The notes below the pieces were generated by a model. That model had not been told where the DNA came from. It did no database searches and was given only the letters and a program-made list of their open reading frames with translations. A stretch of 64,000 nucleotides of DNA from Muricea muricata (lineage: Eukaryota; Cnidaria; Anthozoa; Malacalcyonacea; Plexauridae). The stretch lies in assembly GCA_963855995.1 (NCBI GenBank), contig OY979717.1:1671179-1735178 (forward strand), in the 5' to 3' direction. Of the stretch, positions 36,751 through 48,347 are shown in pieces; positions within the stretch are counted from its first letter, which is position 1; every line of letters begins with the position of its first letter. The position numbers and the translations under genes were made by a program.

Positions 36751-37021
36751 GCACATACACCTGGCACATTTCGTTCTTTTGTCAGTCGTAAAGAGCTGTT
36801 CACTACTTCTTAAACTATATGTGGTACTACTTTGTCACTAAGCCGCTAATGTGGCACAAGGTTAAGTGCAAACACCTCCTGCTCAAAATTTGTGATTGAG
36901 ATTAATTTTTAAAACATTTTCTATGGGAAGTTTGGCATTAAGAACTTTTTGTTCCGTGCAGCCCCCCCCCCCCCCCCCTCCATCGAAATCAACATTTTTT
37001 ATTAGGGTGCAGGGGGAGGCT

Positions 37022-37172
37022 GCAGTGGCATAGCCAGGATTTCCTCCTAGGAAAACCCATGAAAACCACGGGGATACCTGTTTCAGAATTTGATTGGCAT
37101 TTTTCTTAGGAGATTAACAATCCTACCAGGGGTTGTACCCCATAGTGTACCCCCTGTCTATGCCTCTAATGT
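37022..37172. mobile_element. MITE-like insert with GTGGCATAGCCAGG ends (also at 43614-43745)
   Basis: Left end GCAGTGGCATAGCCAGG and right end CCCTGTCTATGCCTCTAATG are diverged inverted repeats. The same element sits at the matching place in unit 2, so it predates the tandem duplication. Confidence 0.5.
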
Positions 37173-38376
37173 ACATGTCATGGAGATATTTCAGTAGGTA
37201 TTATAGGTATTGATCATAATCGGTACATGCATCCAAGTTATTTTTAACAGCATGTATAACTGTATTATCAGTATATTACAATCTGAACGAAAATATAGTT
37301 AAGATAAATGCTTATCACAAAGTTTCAAATGTAGGTTTTAGCATATTCAAGTAGTTAGTCATGAACATTACAAAACTACACTATTTAGTAGACCTGGTTT
37401 TGATTATTGACCATGAGACCTGCTTTAGTATTATATTCAGTATTAGATCGGCATAGTTTTCCTTTTTATGCTTCAGCTAGTACAATTGACAAGTGATTAC
37501 GAATAACCATCATTGTTAGAGCAATAAATATATTTCCACTCGTAACTTAACTGTCACTCACTCTTTGTATTTAATAATACATTCGCATTTTTCGAAACGA
37601 ATATCTTCGAATCAAATCCTGTAACGAAAATACAGTGGATCAAAACTGTGAACCCATGTCTAAAATCTTGAGTACATACCTTCGCAAAAACGGAAAAAAT
37701 AATGAATAAAAACGCTATGAATCGACAACGCATTCGCTATATTACATTGCTTAATGTGCCCGCGACCCCCCGCTCCTCTGCGTTATGTATATTTGCGATC
37801 AATTTATCGTTTTATAACATTTTGGGTGAGAATTTTTGCTCGGAGAACCTTGTTGTCGTTTAGATGTTTCAGTGTACTTTAGTCCATATGTTAAAATGTG
37901 CGTTTTGGAGAGATATTACGCTAGAAAATGAGTTTAAGCGCATGCGTTGAATATTTCGCCATCGAATGTGTCAAAACTTGCCGTTTTAAGGGGGTCCACT
38001 AGTACTTTTTTTTGTGTTTTAATGGTATGATACTCAACTTTGGTCAGTTGTTAGGGCATGGTGACACTGTCATTAAAATATATTTTTCAAATTTACTGTT
38101 GCCATGGTTACACAATTTAATTATCCCCAATGGTGAAAAATGGACACATTTGTAAACATGATATCTGAAGAAGCATGCAAGATAAAAACAAGAAATAACT
38201 TTTATTTAATAGTTTAGAACATGCTCTAGGGGATGAACTACATTGAGATATTGCGTTTGCAATAACGGTCATTGGCTATTTTCAAACATTTGAGAAAAAC
38301 AGCTTTATAAAGTTCAACAAAGAGAGTTTTAGATTGATAATCACTGAGAAGGGGTCAAAAGGGGCCAAGATCATAG

Positions 38377-39652
38377 TTAAAAGGCTCCTGTCTCATATGT
38401 TTTTCCTTCTGCTTCCTTGTTCTGGTCTTCCTTCTTCTTTTTTTGGCCTCGAAGGACCTTTCTCCTCTTCTTGGCTTCGGGCGTAGCACGATGATCAGCA
38501 TTCTTGATCCGCTTCTTATCTGCTCTCCATATGCCTTGTTCAAAGTAACTGCCTGGATCTAACCCATCCTCAAGTAGAATATTCTTGGCAAACCCTGAAC
38601 CCATGTTAAAATGAGCCACTGCATCATATATACCCAATTCCAAAACAGTTTCACCCACAAAAGTACTCTTCGGAAGCCTATATTCCATATCATGCAATTT
38701 AGGGATTCGTTCTGGTTTTGGGTTTTCCCATTTTCTCAACAAAGCACGAGTGCTCAGTCTGGCATAAATAAGTTTGATAGGAGCAATTATGTTATCTGGC
38801 AAACCAGGCCCAGGCTTGTACAATTTAGTTTTGTTTGCCTTGTTCTGTTGATAACGGCACCAGCTGTCCGAACCCTCGGGACAGTGGTTGTGCAGGTTAC
38901 GCTTGTTTCAAGACACACAATGAAAAAGGCTAGCATAAATTGCTGACTTCATTCCATTCAAATTGCTCCTAATTTCAATGCCATAGTAGTTCTGTAGTTT
39001 ATCAATTAGGCTATCAGTTAGTTTTCCTTTTCTTCCGATACCTTTGTTTTCTTTCTTGAGCTTTCGCAGAGCTGTTCCAACACGCTTTTGTACGTGGCCA
39101 ACACATTCCTTTTTTCCACATGAGCATCACCATATACATGCTCAATCTCAGTATAAGCCTTACTGTCCCCATCGCCACTTACCAGCATCAACTGATGTTG
39201 TGATGCAGCCGTGAAGAGATGAATGTCCTCGCCGCTACCAGGTACCATCACACGAGACAGCACACTTGGTTATTGCTTCTGGATTTTCAACCTTCACCTC
39301 AGTAGCTGCATCATTCATGGATTTTATGGCAACAGACTTGGCTGCTTTTGATAAGGCAGTATTACATCCTCTGTATGCCTCAAAGGTCATTGGTGGTGGC
39401 ATGTTCATGTTGGTACAAAATCTCTTCATGGATGCATGCCCATACACAAATCTTTTATTTATGTCAAATGAGTTTTTTGTCTTCTTTGATGAGTAAAACG
39501 TGCAAACCCAACCACACTCATTGCATAGTAATCGGAGATGGCATGCACTACCCTTACGCTCATATGACTCGTCTTTAAACGTTAAGGACGATGACTTACC
39601 ACATTCTTTACAAGCCACTTGCTGAAAAACTTCACTAAGGGTTTCCATCGCG
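38377..39652 (-). pseudogene. MULE transposase pseudogene, unit 1 (5'-truncated)
   Basis: Minus strand. Matches the Mutator-like transposase family of repetitive cnidarian proteins: zinc-ribbon part ('ACKECGKSS', 'LLCNECGWVCTFYSSKK'), 'MKRFCTNMNMPPPM', the first catalytic Asp in 'SCDGTW', the second Asp region 'GDGDSKAYTEIEHVYGD', then a C-terminal part with 'CPEGSDSWCRYQ', 'FVGETVLELGIYDAVAHFNMG' and a basic Lys/Arg tail. Defects: TAG directly after 'SCDGTW'; a deletion of about 180 bp before 'GDGDSKAY'; TGA after 'LFHCVS'; and loss of the N-terminus, where the sequence joins the inverted-minisatellite element at 39650. It cannot be active. Confidence 0.88.
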
Positions 39653-40887
39653 GATATGAAAAACGTGGATATCGAAAGAAAGCAAAAAGAAACCGCCAAT
39701 CACATGAACGATTTCTTTACCAACCTTGCTAGTGATTTTCCAGAAGTAAGAAGTCAATGGTCTTATGTTAAAGTTGCTCACTCTTTGCTGCATATTACGT
39801 CTTAAAAAAGCTGAGTGGTCTTAAGGTAAATAAAGCATTGGGTCCTTTTGACCCTAAAACGAGAATCATTAAACTGTTTGCAAGATATTTTGCAGGTCCG
39901 CTAGCGCACATATTTAGTGAGTTCTTTGCCAGTCGGCTATTCCCAGATATATAAAAAGTGTCCAAGGTATGGGGATACCAAAGAGCAGACCATGCTGTTC
40001 AGTGGACCTTCTGAGACCAATTGCACTAACAAGTACTTAATTTGTCTAAAGTTCAAGAGTCGACTTACGCCACAGAATGGATTTATGAGGACGTTAAAGA
40101 TAAAAATAGTGAATTTCAGTTTGGTGCCCATCTACTGTTCAAGCCTTGATCTACGTAAAGCACAAGTGGCATTTGGCATTGTACACCCCACGCGACTTTC
40201 GCAAGGCTTTTGACTAAGTAGATCACAACAAGTTAAGCTACTTGAGACATTTACTAACATTGGTGTTCGGCCGGCGTTAGTAGAGTGGCTTGCATCCCAT
40301 ATCTTCAGGGCAGATCACAATTTACATCATTTCAAGGTTAACAATCCAACTTGAAAAAAATCAAAGGCGTAGTTCCACAAGGTAGCAAATTGGGCCCGAT
40401 ATTATCTATTCTCAAAATTAATCAACTCTCATGGTTTAATTTATCTAATGATCAGGAACCAATATGCGAGGCATCTGAAGATGAATATACAGCAATGTTC
40501 ATTGATGATACCACATTGTCCGAAGTCATTAACATGTTTCAACATTCATCTGGTAGTTCAATCGGTAACACCCAACGAAGTGTAAACAGTGTAGTGTAGT
40601 GCAATTTGCGCAAGACAAGAGAATGGATTTAAATGGGGGAAAATGTAAGGAAGTGTCAAAATCTGCTGAAGTTAAACACTGGCAACATGATTTTGGAGTT
40701 TTTAAATTCTACGTACCAGCCAGGGTGGTACCACAGCCATCCTAGACTACAGCACAGACCGAAACGATTACATGGTAAACCGTCTGCTATGCAAGAATTT
40801 TTTATATGCTTGTCCGCGTTTTCCATGTCCGTTTTTTCCATGTCCATTTTTTCCATGTCCGGGTTTTCCATGTCCGCGTTTACCAGA
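39652..40887. mobile_element. Inverted-minisatellite-bounded block, unit 1
   Basis: The left end has two units of 'cgcggatatgaaaaacg' type (39652-39685). The right end has six inverted units of 'gtttttccatgtccgcg' type (40808-40887) ending ACCAGATAAAAT. The same unit sequence and CCAGATAA end occur in the foldback element at 16849-17306. A LINE RT fragment occupies the interior. Confidence 0.65.
39715..40720 (+). pseudogene. LINE-type reverse transcriptase fragment, unit 1
   Basis: Pieces of a non-LTR retrotransposon RT in several frames: 'GPFDPKTRIIKLFARYFAGP' (about 39840), 'DFRKAFD' followed by stop (about 40200-40215), 'GVVPQGSKLGPILSILKINQLS' in a 40351-40599 frame, and 'MFIDDTTLSEV' with the catalytic Asp pair intact. 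The order and spacing match CR1/jockey-type RT. Stops and frame changes occur throughout. No endonuclease domain or poly-A tail is visible. Confidence 0.8.
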
Positions 40888-40895
40888 TAAAATAG

Positions 40896-41844
40896 AATAG
40901 TTTTTAAAACGAAAATGTTAAACGAGACCCTAAAATATAGCTTCACAGGTAGCGAAAACTGGATTTGGGGTTCAACGCCTCCGCTTTTCGTATATCTATC
41001 GTTGATAAAACAGAGATAACGTCAAGAAACGGGGTAAATTGGTTAGGATGTTACTGATATTACACGGCTGCGCGAAGATATAAATTTTTTGAGCGCAGCG
41101 AATCCGAGTCAGTAACATCAATTCTGATCAGTAACCAAGTCAGTAATATAAATTTCAATCGATAATGCTAAAAACATCATATTATGTAGACTCCAAGACT
41201 AACTGTACATCATTAACTTGTACTTTTATCATTTTTTCCGAAAAAAATATATTGCATGAACAAAGATGAAAACTCCTTCGCTTCTGTTACAAACATCCCC
41301 ATATTTTTGAGCACATAAAATCATCGGTGGGAGATGATAACGAGATCGAAAAAAATCTCACTGTGTATTTTTAGTATCTTAAAGACTACTATATATAAAT
41401 CGAAAAGAGGGTAAAGACACACATTTCGCAGCCACACATTAGCCAGTGCAGGTGATTTCGGCTCATCAGATCAGAGGCCAAGCTTGGCAGGTAGCTATAT
41501 ATACAACCTGCATATCAGCATCATTGAAAATAGTTAATTAATAATGTTCGCATAAATAACAACTACACAATATCTAACTTTAGGTATACTTGGCCTGCAT
41601 ATGGACTTTAGAAAACCAAAGTTTGCGTTAATTTATGGTACACTAATCCGGGATCGTGTTTGAGTTTGATATAGCTCGACAAAATTTCTAATTTCCTCCG
41701 ACAAAAAAATTTCGTGTGTAATTAAGCATAAATATTCATGTCACGAAAATAAATGCGCGTGTAGTGAGGATAAATTAAAATACATAGTGACCTTCACTGA
41801 ATGTGTTAATAATTATTGAGCAAAAGTATCTGCTCTGGAAAAAG
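40896..41844. other. Upstream region of the secreted-protein exon 1; no gene seen
   Basis: Conserved with 50985-51980 in unit 2. It probably includes the promoter and 5' UTR of the exon at 41845; 'ctatatataaat' at about 41390 is TATA-like but unproven. Confidence 0.4.
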
Positions 41845-43439
41845 ATGCATACCACTTGTATGAGATTTAAAATCTCAGTTATAATTTTTGTTTCTTATAT
41901 CTTGCCTGCAGTGCAGGTAGCATTAATAGATGAAGAGTTTCATCAACAGGTCTATCGTCAAGTTCAAAAAGGTAGGACATGTTTTTGACTGAAAATTTCA
42001 TTTTAATTTGTAACTTATGGGCACAATTAAAACTGATGAATATATGACAGTGTATATAGACACTCTATAGCTTAAATTCATGGCATAATTGCTACAAGTA
42101 CTTTTACAAAACACAATATTTTTCATTATTGAATGTGTCATCGTTGGTAATGATGATAAAAATACTTTAGTATTGAAAAACAACTTCACATCATACAGAT
42201 CTTTTTATGTCGAATACGCAAACACATATAAAAGATAATTCAATGCTGTCTAGCACTTTCCTAAGTTTCCTTTAAAATATAAAGCCAATTAATTTTGTCG
42301 AAAATAATCAGCATGTAAAAAGTATATAGGAGTGATATTTTTAAATAATTTGGCAGTTAATAAATTTCTATATAACAATTTTTCATACAGCATATTTTTC
42401 GTTTTTTACAACAAATATTCGATCGTTGCTATGCATGCAGGGGGCTGGAACATCTTGATAATTGATGCTTAATGCAACTACAAAGTTAAACCAATTGTCA
42501 ATGACCATGCAAGCTATGAAGACAAAGCTACCCCATGGTTTTTAAAGTTTCATTTTCCTCCTTGCTCATGCTTGGAGCTTTAGTCCCCATTTACACGGTA
42601 TACCGGATCCGCATGGCCACGACATCGAGTTCGGATAGTTTGCGGTCATATTTACTCTTACCACTTTTTCTTTGATTAGCTGTTATTAAATTTTTGTAAT
42701 GTTATCATAAATTTGAAAGCTACACTCGTCTTCCAACTATCTAATTTGATATCGTGACCATGCAGATACAGTACCGTGTAAACGGGGTCTATAAGTGAGT
42801 TGGCTTTGCCCAAGTAACCTCAAAGAGAGTTAGTTACTTGCACTCGATATTCCAAAGGTAAAAAATACAATGCTTACTACGATTTTTCATTCAACTCGTC
42901 GTATTCGCTCATTTCTTGTTTTTAAAGGCTGTTTACAAGGTAACTGGATGATCTGGGTCCGCATGGTCACGATATCAAATTAGATAGTTTCAGGACGAGT
43001 ATTTAAATTTATGATAATATTAGAGTTTAATAACAACTAATGGAACGGTGGCAGGAGTAAATATGACCACAACCTGTCCGAACTCGATGTCGTGACCGTG
43101 CGCATCCGGTGCCCTGTAAACGAGATCTTATTGGGTATCGGCATTTTTATTGTTACTGGGTTTTACCTGTCAATGGGCTCCATGCAAGTGACATCATTTA
43201 AATAAGTCTTTTCTAATGATGTTCCTTTGACAGAGGCGGATCTTAGTAGGTGTACATGTGGACAAACTAATGAATTGCACAACTTCCTTTTAAAGTTGAA
43301 ACTAAATAAAGCAAGACGCCTGCTAAAGCGTTCACTCCATCTGTCGAGAAGGAAATGGGCACATACACCTGGCACATTTCGTTCTTTTGGCAGTCGTAAA
43401 GAGCTGTTTACACTATATGTGGCACTACTGTGTCACTAA
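41845..43439 (+). CDS. Small secreted protein, two-exon model
   Basis: Exon 1 is 41845-41971 (ATG at 41845 or 41860) and exon 2 is 43234-43439. Exon 1 encodes a signal-peptide-like stretch ('FKISVIIFVSYILPAVQVA') followed by 'FHQQVYRQVQK', and ends in phase 1 at AAAAG/GTAGGA. Exon 2 has an acceptor 'cctttgacag' and continues in the matching phase: 'EADLSRCTCGQTNELHNF', then a Lys/Arg/Leu-rich stretch and a stop at 43437. The product is about 105-110 residues with a CxC pair. I do not recognise the family. Exon 1 is repeated at 51981-52107 and has a relative at 58627. The phase match and paralogues support the model, but exon pairing is inferred. Confidence 0.5.
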
Positions 43440-44236
43440 GCCGCTAATGTGGCACTAAGCCGCTAATGTGGCAAAAGATTAAGTGCAAACACCTACTGCT
43501 TAAAATTTGTGATTGAGATTATTTTTTAAAACATTTTCTATGGGAAGTTTGGCATTAAGAACTTTTTGTTCGTGCAGAAATCAACATTTTTTATTAGGGT
43601 GCAGAGGGAGGCCGCAGTGGCATAGCCAGGATTTCATGAAAACGAGGGGGAGACCTGTTTCAGAATTTGATTGGCATTTTTCTCAGGAGACTAACAATCC
43701 TACCAGGGGCTGTACCCCATAGTGTACTCCCTGTCTATGCCTCTGATGTACATGTCATGGAGATACTTCAGTAGGTATTATAGGTATTGATCATAATTGG
43801 TAAATGCATCTATGTTATTTTTAACAGCATTTATAACTGCATTGTCAGTATATTACAATCTGTACGAAAATATAGTTATGATAATGCTTATCACAAAGTT
43901 TCAAATGTAGGTTATAGCACATTCAAGTAGTTAGTCATGAACATTACAAAACTACACTATTTAGTAGACCTGGTTTTGATTATTTACCATGAGACCTGCT
44001 TTAGTATTATATTCAGCATTAGATCGGCATATTTTCCCTTTTTATGCCTCAGCTAGTACAATTGACCAGAGATTACGAATAACCTTTATTGTTAACTCTT
44101 CTTCTTGAGATCTTGCGTTTGCAATAACGGTCATTGGCTATTTTCAAACATTTGAGAAAAACAGCTTTAAATTTCGACAGAGAGAGTTTTAGAGTGATAA
44201 TCACTGAGAAGGGATCAGGAGTGGCCAAGATCAGAG

Positions 44237-46018
44237 TTAAAAGGCTCCTGCCTCATATTTTTTCCTTCTACTTCCTTGTTCTGGTCTTTCTTCTTCTTTT
44301 TTGGCCTCGAAGGACCTTTCCCCTCTTCTTGGCTTCGGGCGTAGCACGATGATCAGCTTTCTTGATCCGCTTCTTATCTGCTCTCCATATGCCTTGTTCA
44401 AAATAACTGCATGCCTGGATCTAACCCATCCTCACGTAGAATATTCTTGGCAGCCCCTGAACCCATGTTAAAATGAGCCACTGCATCATATATACATCCA
44501 ATTCCAAAACAGCTGCACCCACAAAAGTACTCTTCGGAAGCCTATTCCATATCATGCAATTTAGGGATTCGTTCTGGTTTTGGGTTTTCCCATTTGCTCA
44601 ACAAAGCATCAGTGCTCAGTCTGGCATAAATAGGTTTGATAAGATCAATTATGTTATTTGGCAAACCAGGCCCAGGCTTGTACAATTTAGTTTTGCTTGC
44701 CTTGTCCTGTTGATAACGGCACCAGCTGTACGAGCCCTCGGGACAGTGGTTGTGCAGGTTACGCTTGTTTCAAGACACACAATGAAAAAGGCTAGCATAA
44801 ATTGCTGACTTCATTCCATTCAAATCTCCACAATTGCTCCTAATTTCAATGCCATAGTAGGTCTGTAGTTTATCAGTTAGGCTGTCAGTTAGTTTTCGTT
44901 TTTTTCCGATACCTTTGTTTTCTTTCTTGAGCTTTCACAGAGCTGTTCCAACACGCTTTTGTACGTGGCCAACACATTTCTTTTTTTTCCACATGAGCAT
45001 CACCATATACATGCTCAATCTCAGTATAAGCCTTACTGTCCCCATCGCTAAAATACTCTGTGTACTGTATTTGCCGTGTCGTTTCACTTCGAGCAAAAAT
45101 CCTTTTGATGCCCTCGGTTTCCATAGCTGGCGAGGACCCCTGGTAATTTGGTTTACATACATGCCTTTCTAACAAATCAGCTTTCTTAGAGAAATCCTTC
45201 TCTTTGGAAATTCTTTTGCACCCATGAAAAACCTTGGTCAGGACTTCCACATCCAAACACTTACCAGCATCAACTGATAATGTTGTGATGCAGGCTTGAA
45301 GAGATGAATATCCTCGCCGCTACCAGGTACCATCACACGAGACAGCACGGTTGGTTGTTGTATCAGGATTTTCTACTTTCACCTCAGTAGCTGCATCATT
45401 CATGGACTTTATGGCAACAGACTTGGCTGCTTTTGATAAGGCAATATTACATCCTCTGTATGCCTCAAAGTTCATTGGTGGTGGCATGTTCATGTTGGTA
45501 CAAAATCTTTTCATGGATGCATGCCCTTTACCAATGGATCTCATAGCATACACAAATCTTTTATTTATGTCAAATGAGTTTTTGTCTTCTTTGATGAGTA
45601 AAACGTGCAAACCCAACCACACTCATTGCATAATAATCGGAGATGGCATGCACTACCATTGCATAGTAATCGGAGATGGCATGCACTACCCTTACGCTCA
45701 TATGACTCATCTTTAAACGTTAAGGACGATGACTTACCACATTCTTTACAAGCCACTTGCTGAAAAACTTCACTAAGGATTTCCATGTCAATGAAACGAT
45801 ATTCTGTAATATTTGGCATTTCTTTAGTGGAATTAGGTGGTTTATTAAAACCAATTTTACGCGAGGAAGCTGGGGCAGTTGCATTGACCAACATGTGCAC
45901 CGTCATCCTTGCTATCTAGACTTTCGACATTCTTGTTCGTACGAGGTTTCTTCGTATTTTTATCGAATCTATTTCCATGAAATTTACGTTTTTTCGCCCT
46001 TGATTTCTCTTTCCCCAT
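44237..46018 (-). pseudogene. MULE transposase pseudogene, unit 2 (N-terminus present)
   Basis: Minus strand, ATG at 46018. The N-terminus begins 'MGKEKSRAKKRKFHGNRF', the usual basic leader. Then 'YRFIDMEILSEVF', the zinc-ribbon segment, 'MRSIGKGHASMKRFC', 'SCDGTW' (first Asp), a stretch 'VEVLTKVFHGCKRI' missing from unit 1, 'SDGDSKAYTEIEHVYGD', and the C-terminal domain ending with a basic tail at 44237. Defects: the same TAG after 'SCDGTW' and the same TGA near 'FHCVS' as unit 1. It also has a private 33-bp internal duplication ('GSACHLRLLCN' twice) and frameshifts at 'KKTKT' and in the C-terminal part. Shared stops mean it was dead before the tandem duplication. Confidence 0.9.
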
Positions 46019-46127
46019 TATAACAATAAAAAGATTCACGATTATTTGAGAATAACTAAAAAATTCGGCGTTAAAATCACGGAGATTATCCCCGAGCCAA
46101 CGGCGCGAAGCGCCGTTCCGGGCGTAA

Positions 46128-48347
46128 GCCCGGGGCACAGAGTACTATACAGAGGGCTCACTTCATCACTTTTCCTATGATTTTTGCGTAACGGCCTTTT
46201 GCTAGCAAGTGCGCTGAAGAGAGGTTGTCACCCCCCTGAAAAATTCAACATGGCGGCGATGTTTAGGAGCGGAAAGACGGCGGTATAGAAAGATCTTAAC
46301 AAAGATAAAGCAAAGATGCGTACACAGTGCATATTATTTTTTGAAAAACTGGAAAGTAATATATTTTACATCTATGTCCAAATGGCAAGCCATGGGAAAT
46401 GTTTTTATAGCGATTTTATGCAAGCTACGAGTTGCGACCACGCTGCAGCTGTATATCATGATAAATCATTCGAGCGGGAAATCAAAATTGTCGTTCTGCC
46501 TTATCTGACGCTACAGTAAATTGGGTATTGAACTGTCTTGAATCAAGAGTTTACGATAGAAGGAGTACAGGTACCACAAGATGACGGATTTATTGAAAAT
46601 GGCAGGATTTTGATCGCGGAGTATTATTAAAATTCGAGTGTATTAATGAGAATAATATAAGAAAATATAAGAACATTTTTGCCTCCACAAAAATTTTTCT
46701 TATATAATATAAGAACAATTAATATAAGAACATTTGCCAACCCTGATATTAATTTGTGGTTCATAGAAGTCTTTGAAATCGTGAACCTTACAGTAAAACA
46801 AGTCTTTGTAAAGTCTAACACTTGCAAAAAAGACATTCACAATAGAAAGTTTTTTATTTTTAATTGAAGTTATACACTACATGACTATTACAGAAAATTA
46901 TTGTGTTGTTGGAACTGTTAGTTTCATGATCCAACTTTTAAGAGTAAACATGTTTTACAATATACAGTAGATCTACTGATTTCACTCAATGTTACCCCAA
47001 AAGTCTTTGGTTTTGTGTTATTTATAGTATGAGAACAACTCATTACTGACATACAGACTCGTTTCACCTGTATAAGAGCGCTACGAAGCAATTTGCAAAC
47101 AAAACATTTAATATAGATGGTTTTTACTCACGTGCCAACCACTCACCAAGCCTTTTAGTGTAGGTTGGTGGCAACTCATAATCCAGCTGAAGAAGTTAAA
47201 CCTAATTTTTTTCCCAACTCTTTAATAAACCCTCCAATGCAGTCATCGTTTATAAGGTCATAGCTCTAGGCAAAGTGAAAGCTAGGATTGGGTGTCATCT
47301 GAGCAGTCACTGGTACAGTTCAACTTGCTGGGTGTTATTTTCAGAATTGTAGGCTGAATATGTGGGTTTAAAGTTGTTTTTTTAAATTGGTAAAATGTCT
47401 CACTGTATGGCTTAAAATATTTTCTTGTGAGATGACTGGAGAGTATTTTTAATCTCCTCTGCACAGTACATGGACATGTACATACCCACATACATGCAGG
47501 GTAAAGCAAGAAAATTCCCACAGCTACAAACACCAAAGACTTGATACATGTTGTGGGTTCATCAACTTGCTACAAGTCTGTGAAAATCAGACTTGCTACA
47601 ACTAGATTTGCAGACTATTAAATGGTACAGGTGTTGACACAACTTGTACCAAGCTTGTGAAAAAAGTCTTTACATGTTACAACCTGTGCATTTTTGGCTG
47701 TGTAACCCATGCCTACATTTTTACATTTGATTAATTAAATGGTTTCCGTGCCAAAATATAATACAACGTAACCAGCAAAACAAGCTGATATTTTCAGCCC
47801 AAAACTATACAATATATTAATAAAAGTCAATGTATACATAGTTTTCCAAGTCTATGAATAGAACCTTATAGTCTTGAATATTCTTGAATGACTTGAAATA
47901 GCTTTTCCTTGGCAGTTTCCCCATTATTATATTTGTATCTATCGGATCGCAGATCGAAAGAGAAATGCCATGTGGCTCACATAAAACGCTTGGTGCTTGA
48001 ACGATGGCTGCAAAAGAAAATATTGAATGACTTTCCAAATACAGTTGCCGTCGACTCGTTTTCTCGTTGGACAATGTAATTTGTGCAGCTTAATTTAACT
48101 ATGTACGAATATTATTTTATGGAGACAACAGAAATATATTTATTTGGTTTTTATTTTGTCAATTTGGCTAACTTTTGGTTCGTATTCGGAATCGTATTTT
48201 GAGGTTGTCAGGGGAGTAAATGCCTCAATGCACTTGCTGGGATAAAATTCCCAGCAAGTGCATCGAGGCATTCACCCCCCTGACAACTACCAACCGCGTT
48301 CCGCTTTTTTCGTCGAGTGAGCCCTCTGTATAGTACTCTGTGCCCGG
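46128..48347. mobile_element. 2.2-kb element bounded by 34-bp inverted repeats
   Basis: The left repeat (46128-46161) starts CCCGGGGCACAGAGTAC and ends AGAGGGCTCACT. The right repeat (48314-48347) is its complement with one or two differences. Outside the CACAGAG core both sides read CCCGGGG, which may be a 7-bp target duplication or part of the repeat. The interior has no recognisable protein. It includes a 'catggcggcgatg' near 46253 and a long hairpin near the right end. It lies directly upstream of the unit 2 MULE gene and is absent from unit 1. Confidence 0.6.
48204..48287. repeat. Long hairpin near the right end of the 46128-48347 element
   Basis: Arms GTTGTCAGGGG ... CAAGTGC and complement pair over about 38 bp around an AAAAT-type loop. 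Single-stranded counterparts of the arm (AGCAAGTGC, TCACCCCCCTGA) occur once near the left end (about 46200-46240). Confidence 0.85.

Larger units (their letters stand above)
32434..42345. repeat. Tandem duplication of about 10 kb, unit 1
   Basis: Collinear with 42353-52475. Matching blocks: 32434-32881 with 42353-42793, 36186-37527 with 42792-44090, 38246-39650 with 44105-45780, and 39652-42345 with 49735-52475. Unit 1 alone contains the 3.3-kb TA-flanked element and about 720 bp at 37528-38245. Unit 2 alone contains about 3.8 kb at 45785-49730. The end of unit 1 abuts the start of unit 2, so the copies are directly tandem. Confidence 0.9.

Noticed and set aside
40633-40946. ORFs with repeated 'FSMSVFSMSIF' or 'MENPDMEKMDMEK' on opposite strands
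   Set aside because: They translate the inverted 'ttttccatgtccg' minisatellite; openness comes from the repeat unit length.
43163-43375. Minus-strand ORFs at 36555-36803 and 43163-43375 as genes
   Set aside because: They are antisense to the better-supported plus-strand exon with a splice acceptor and show no family resemblance.
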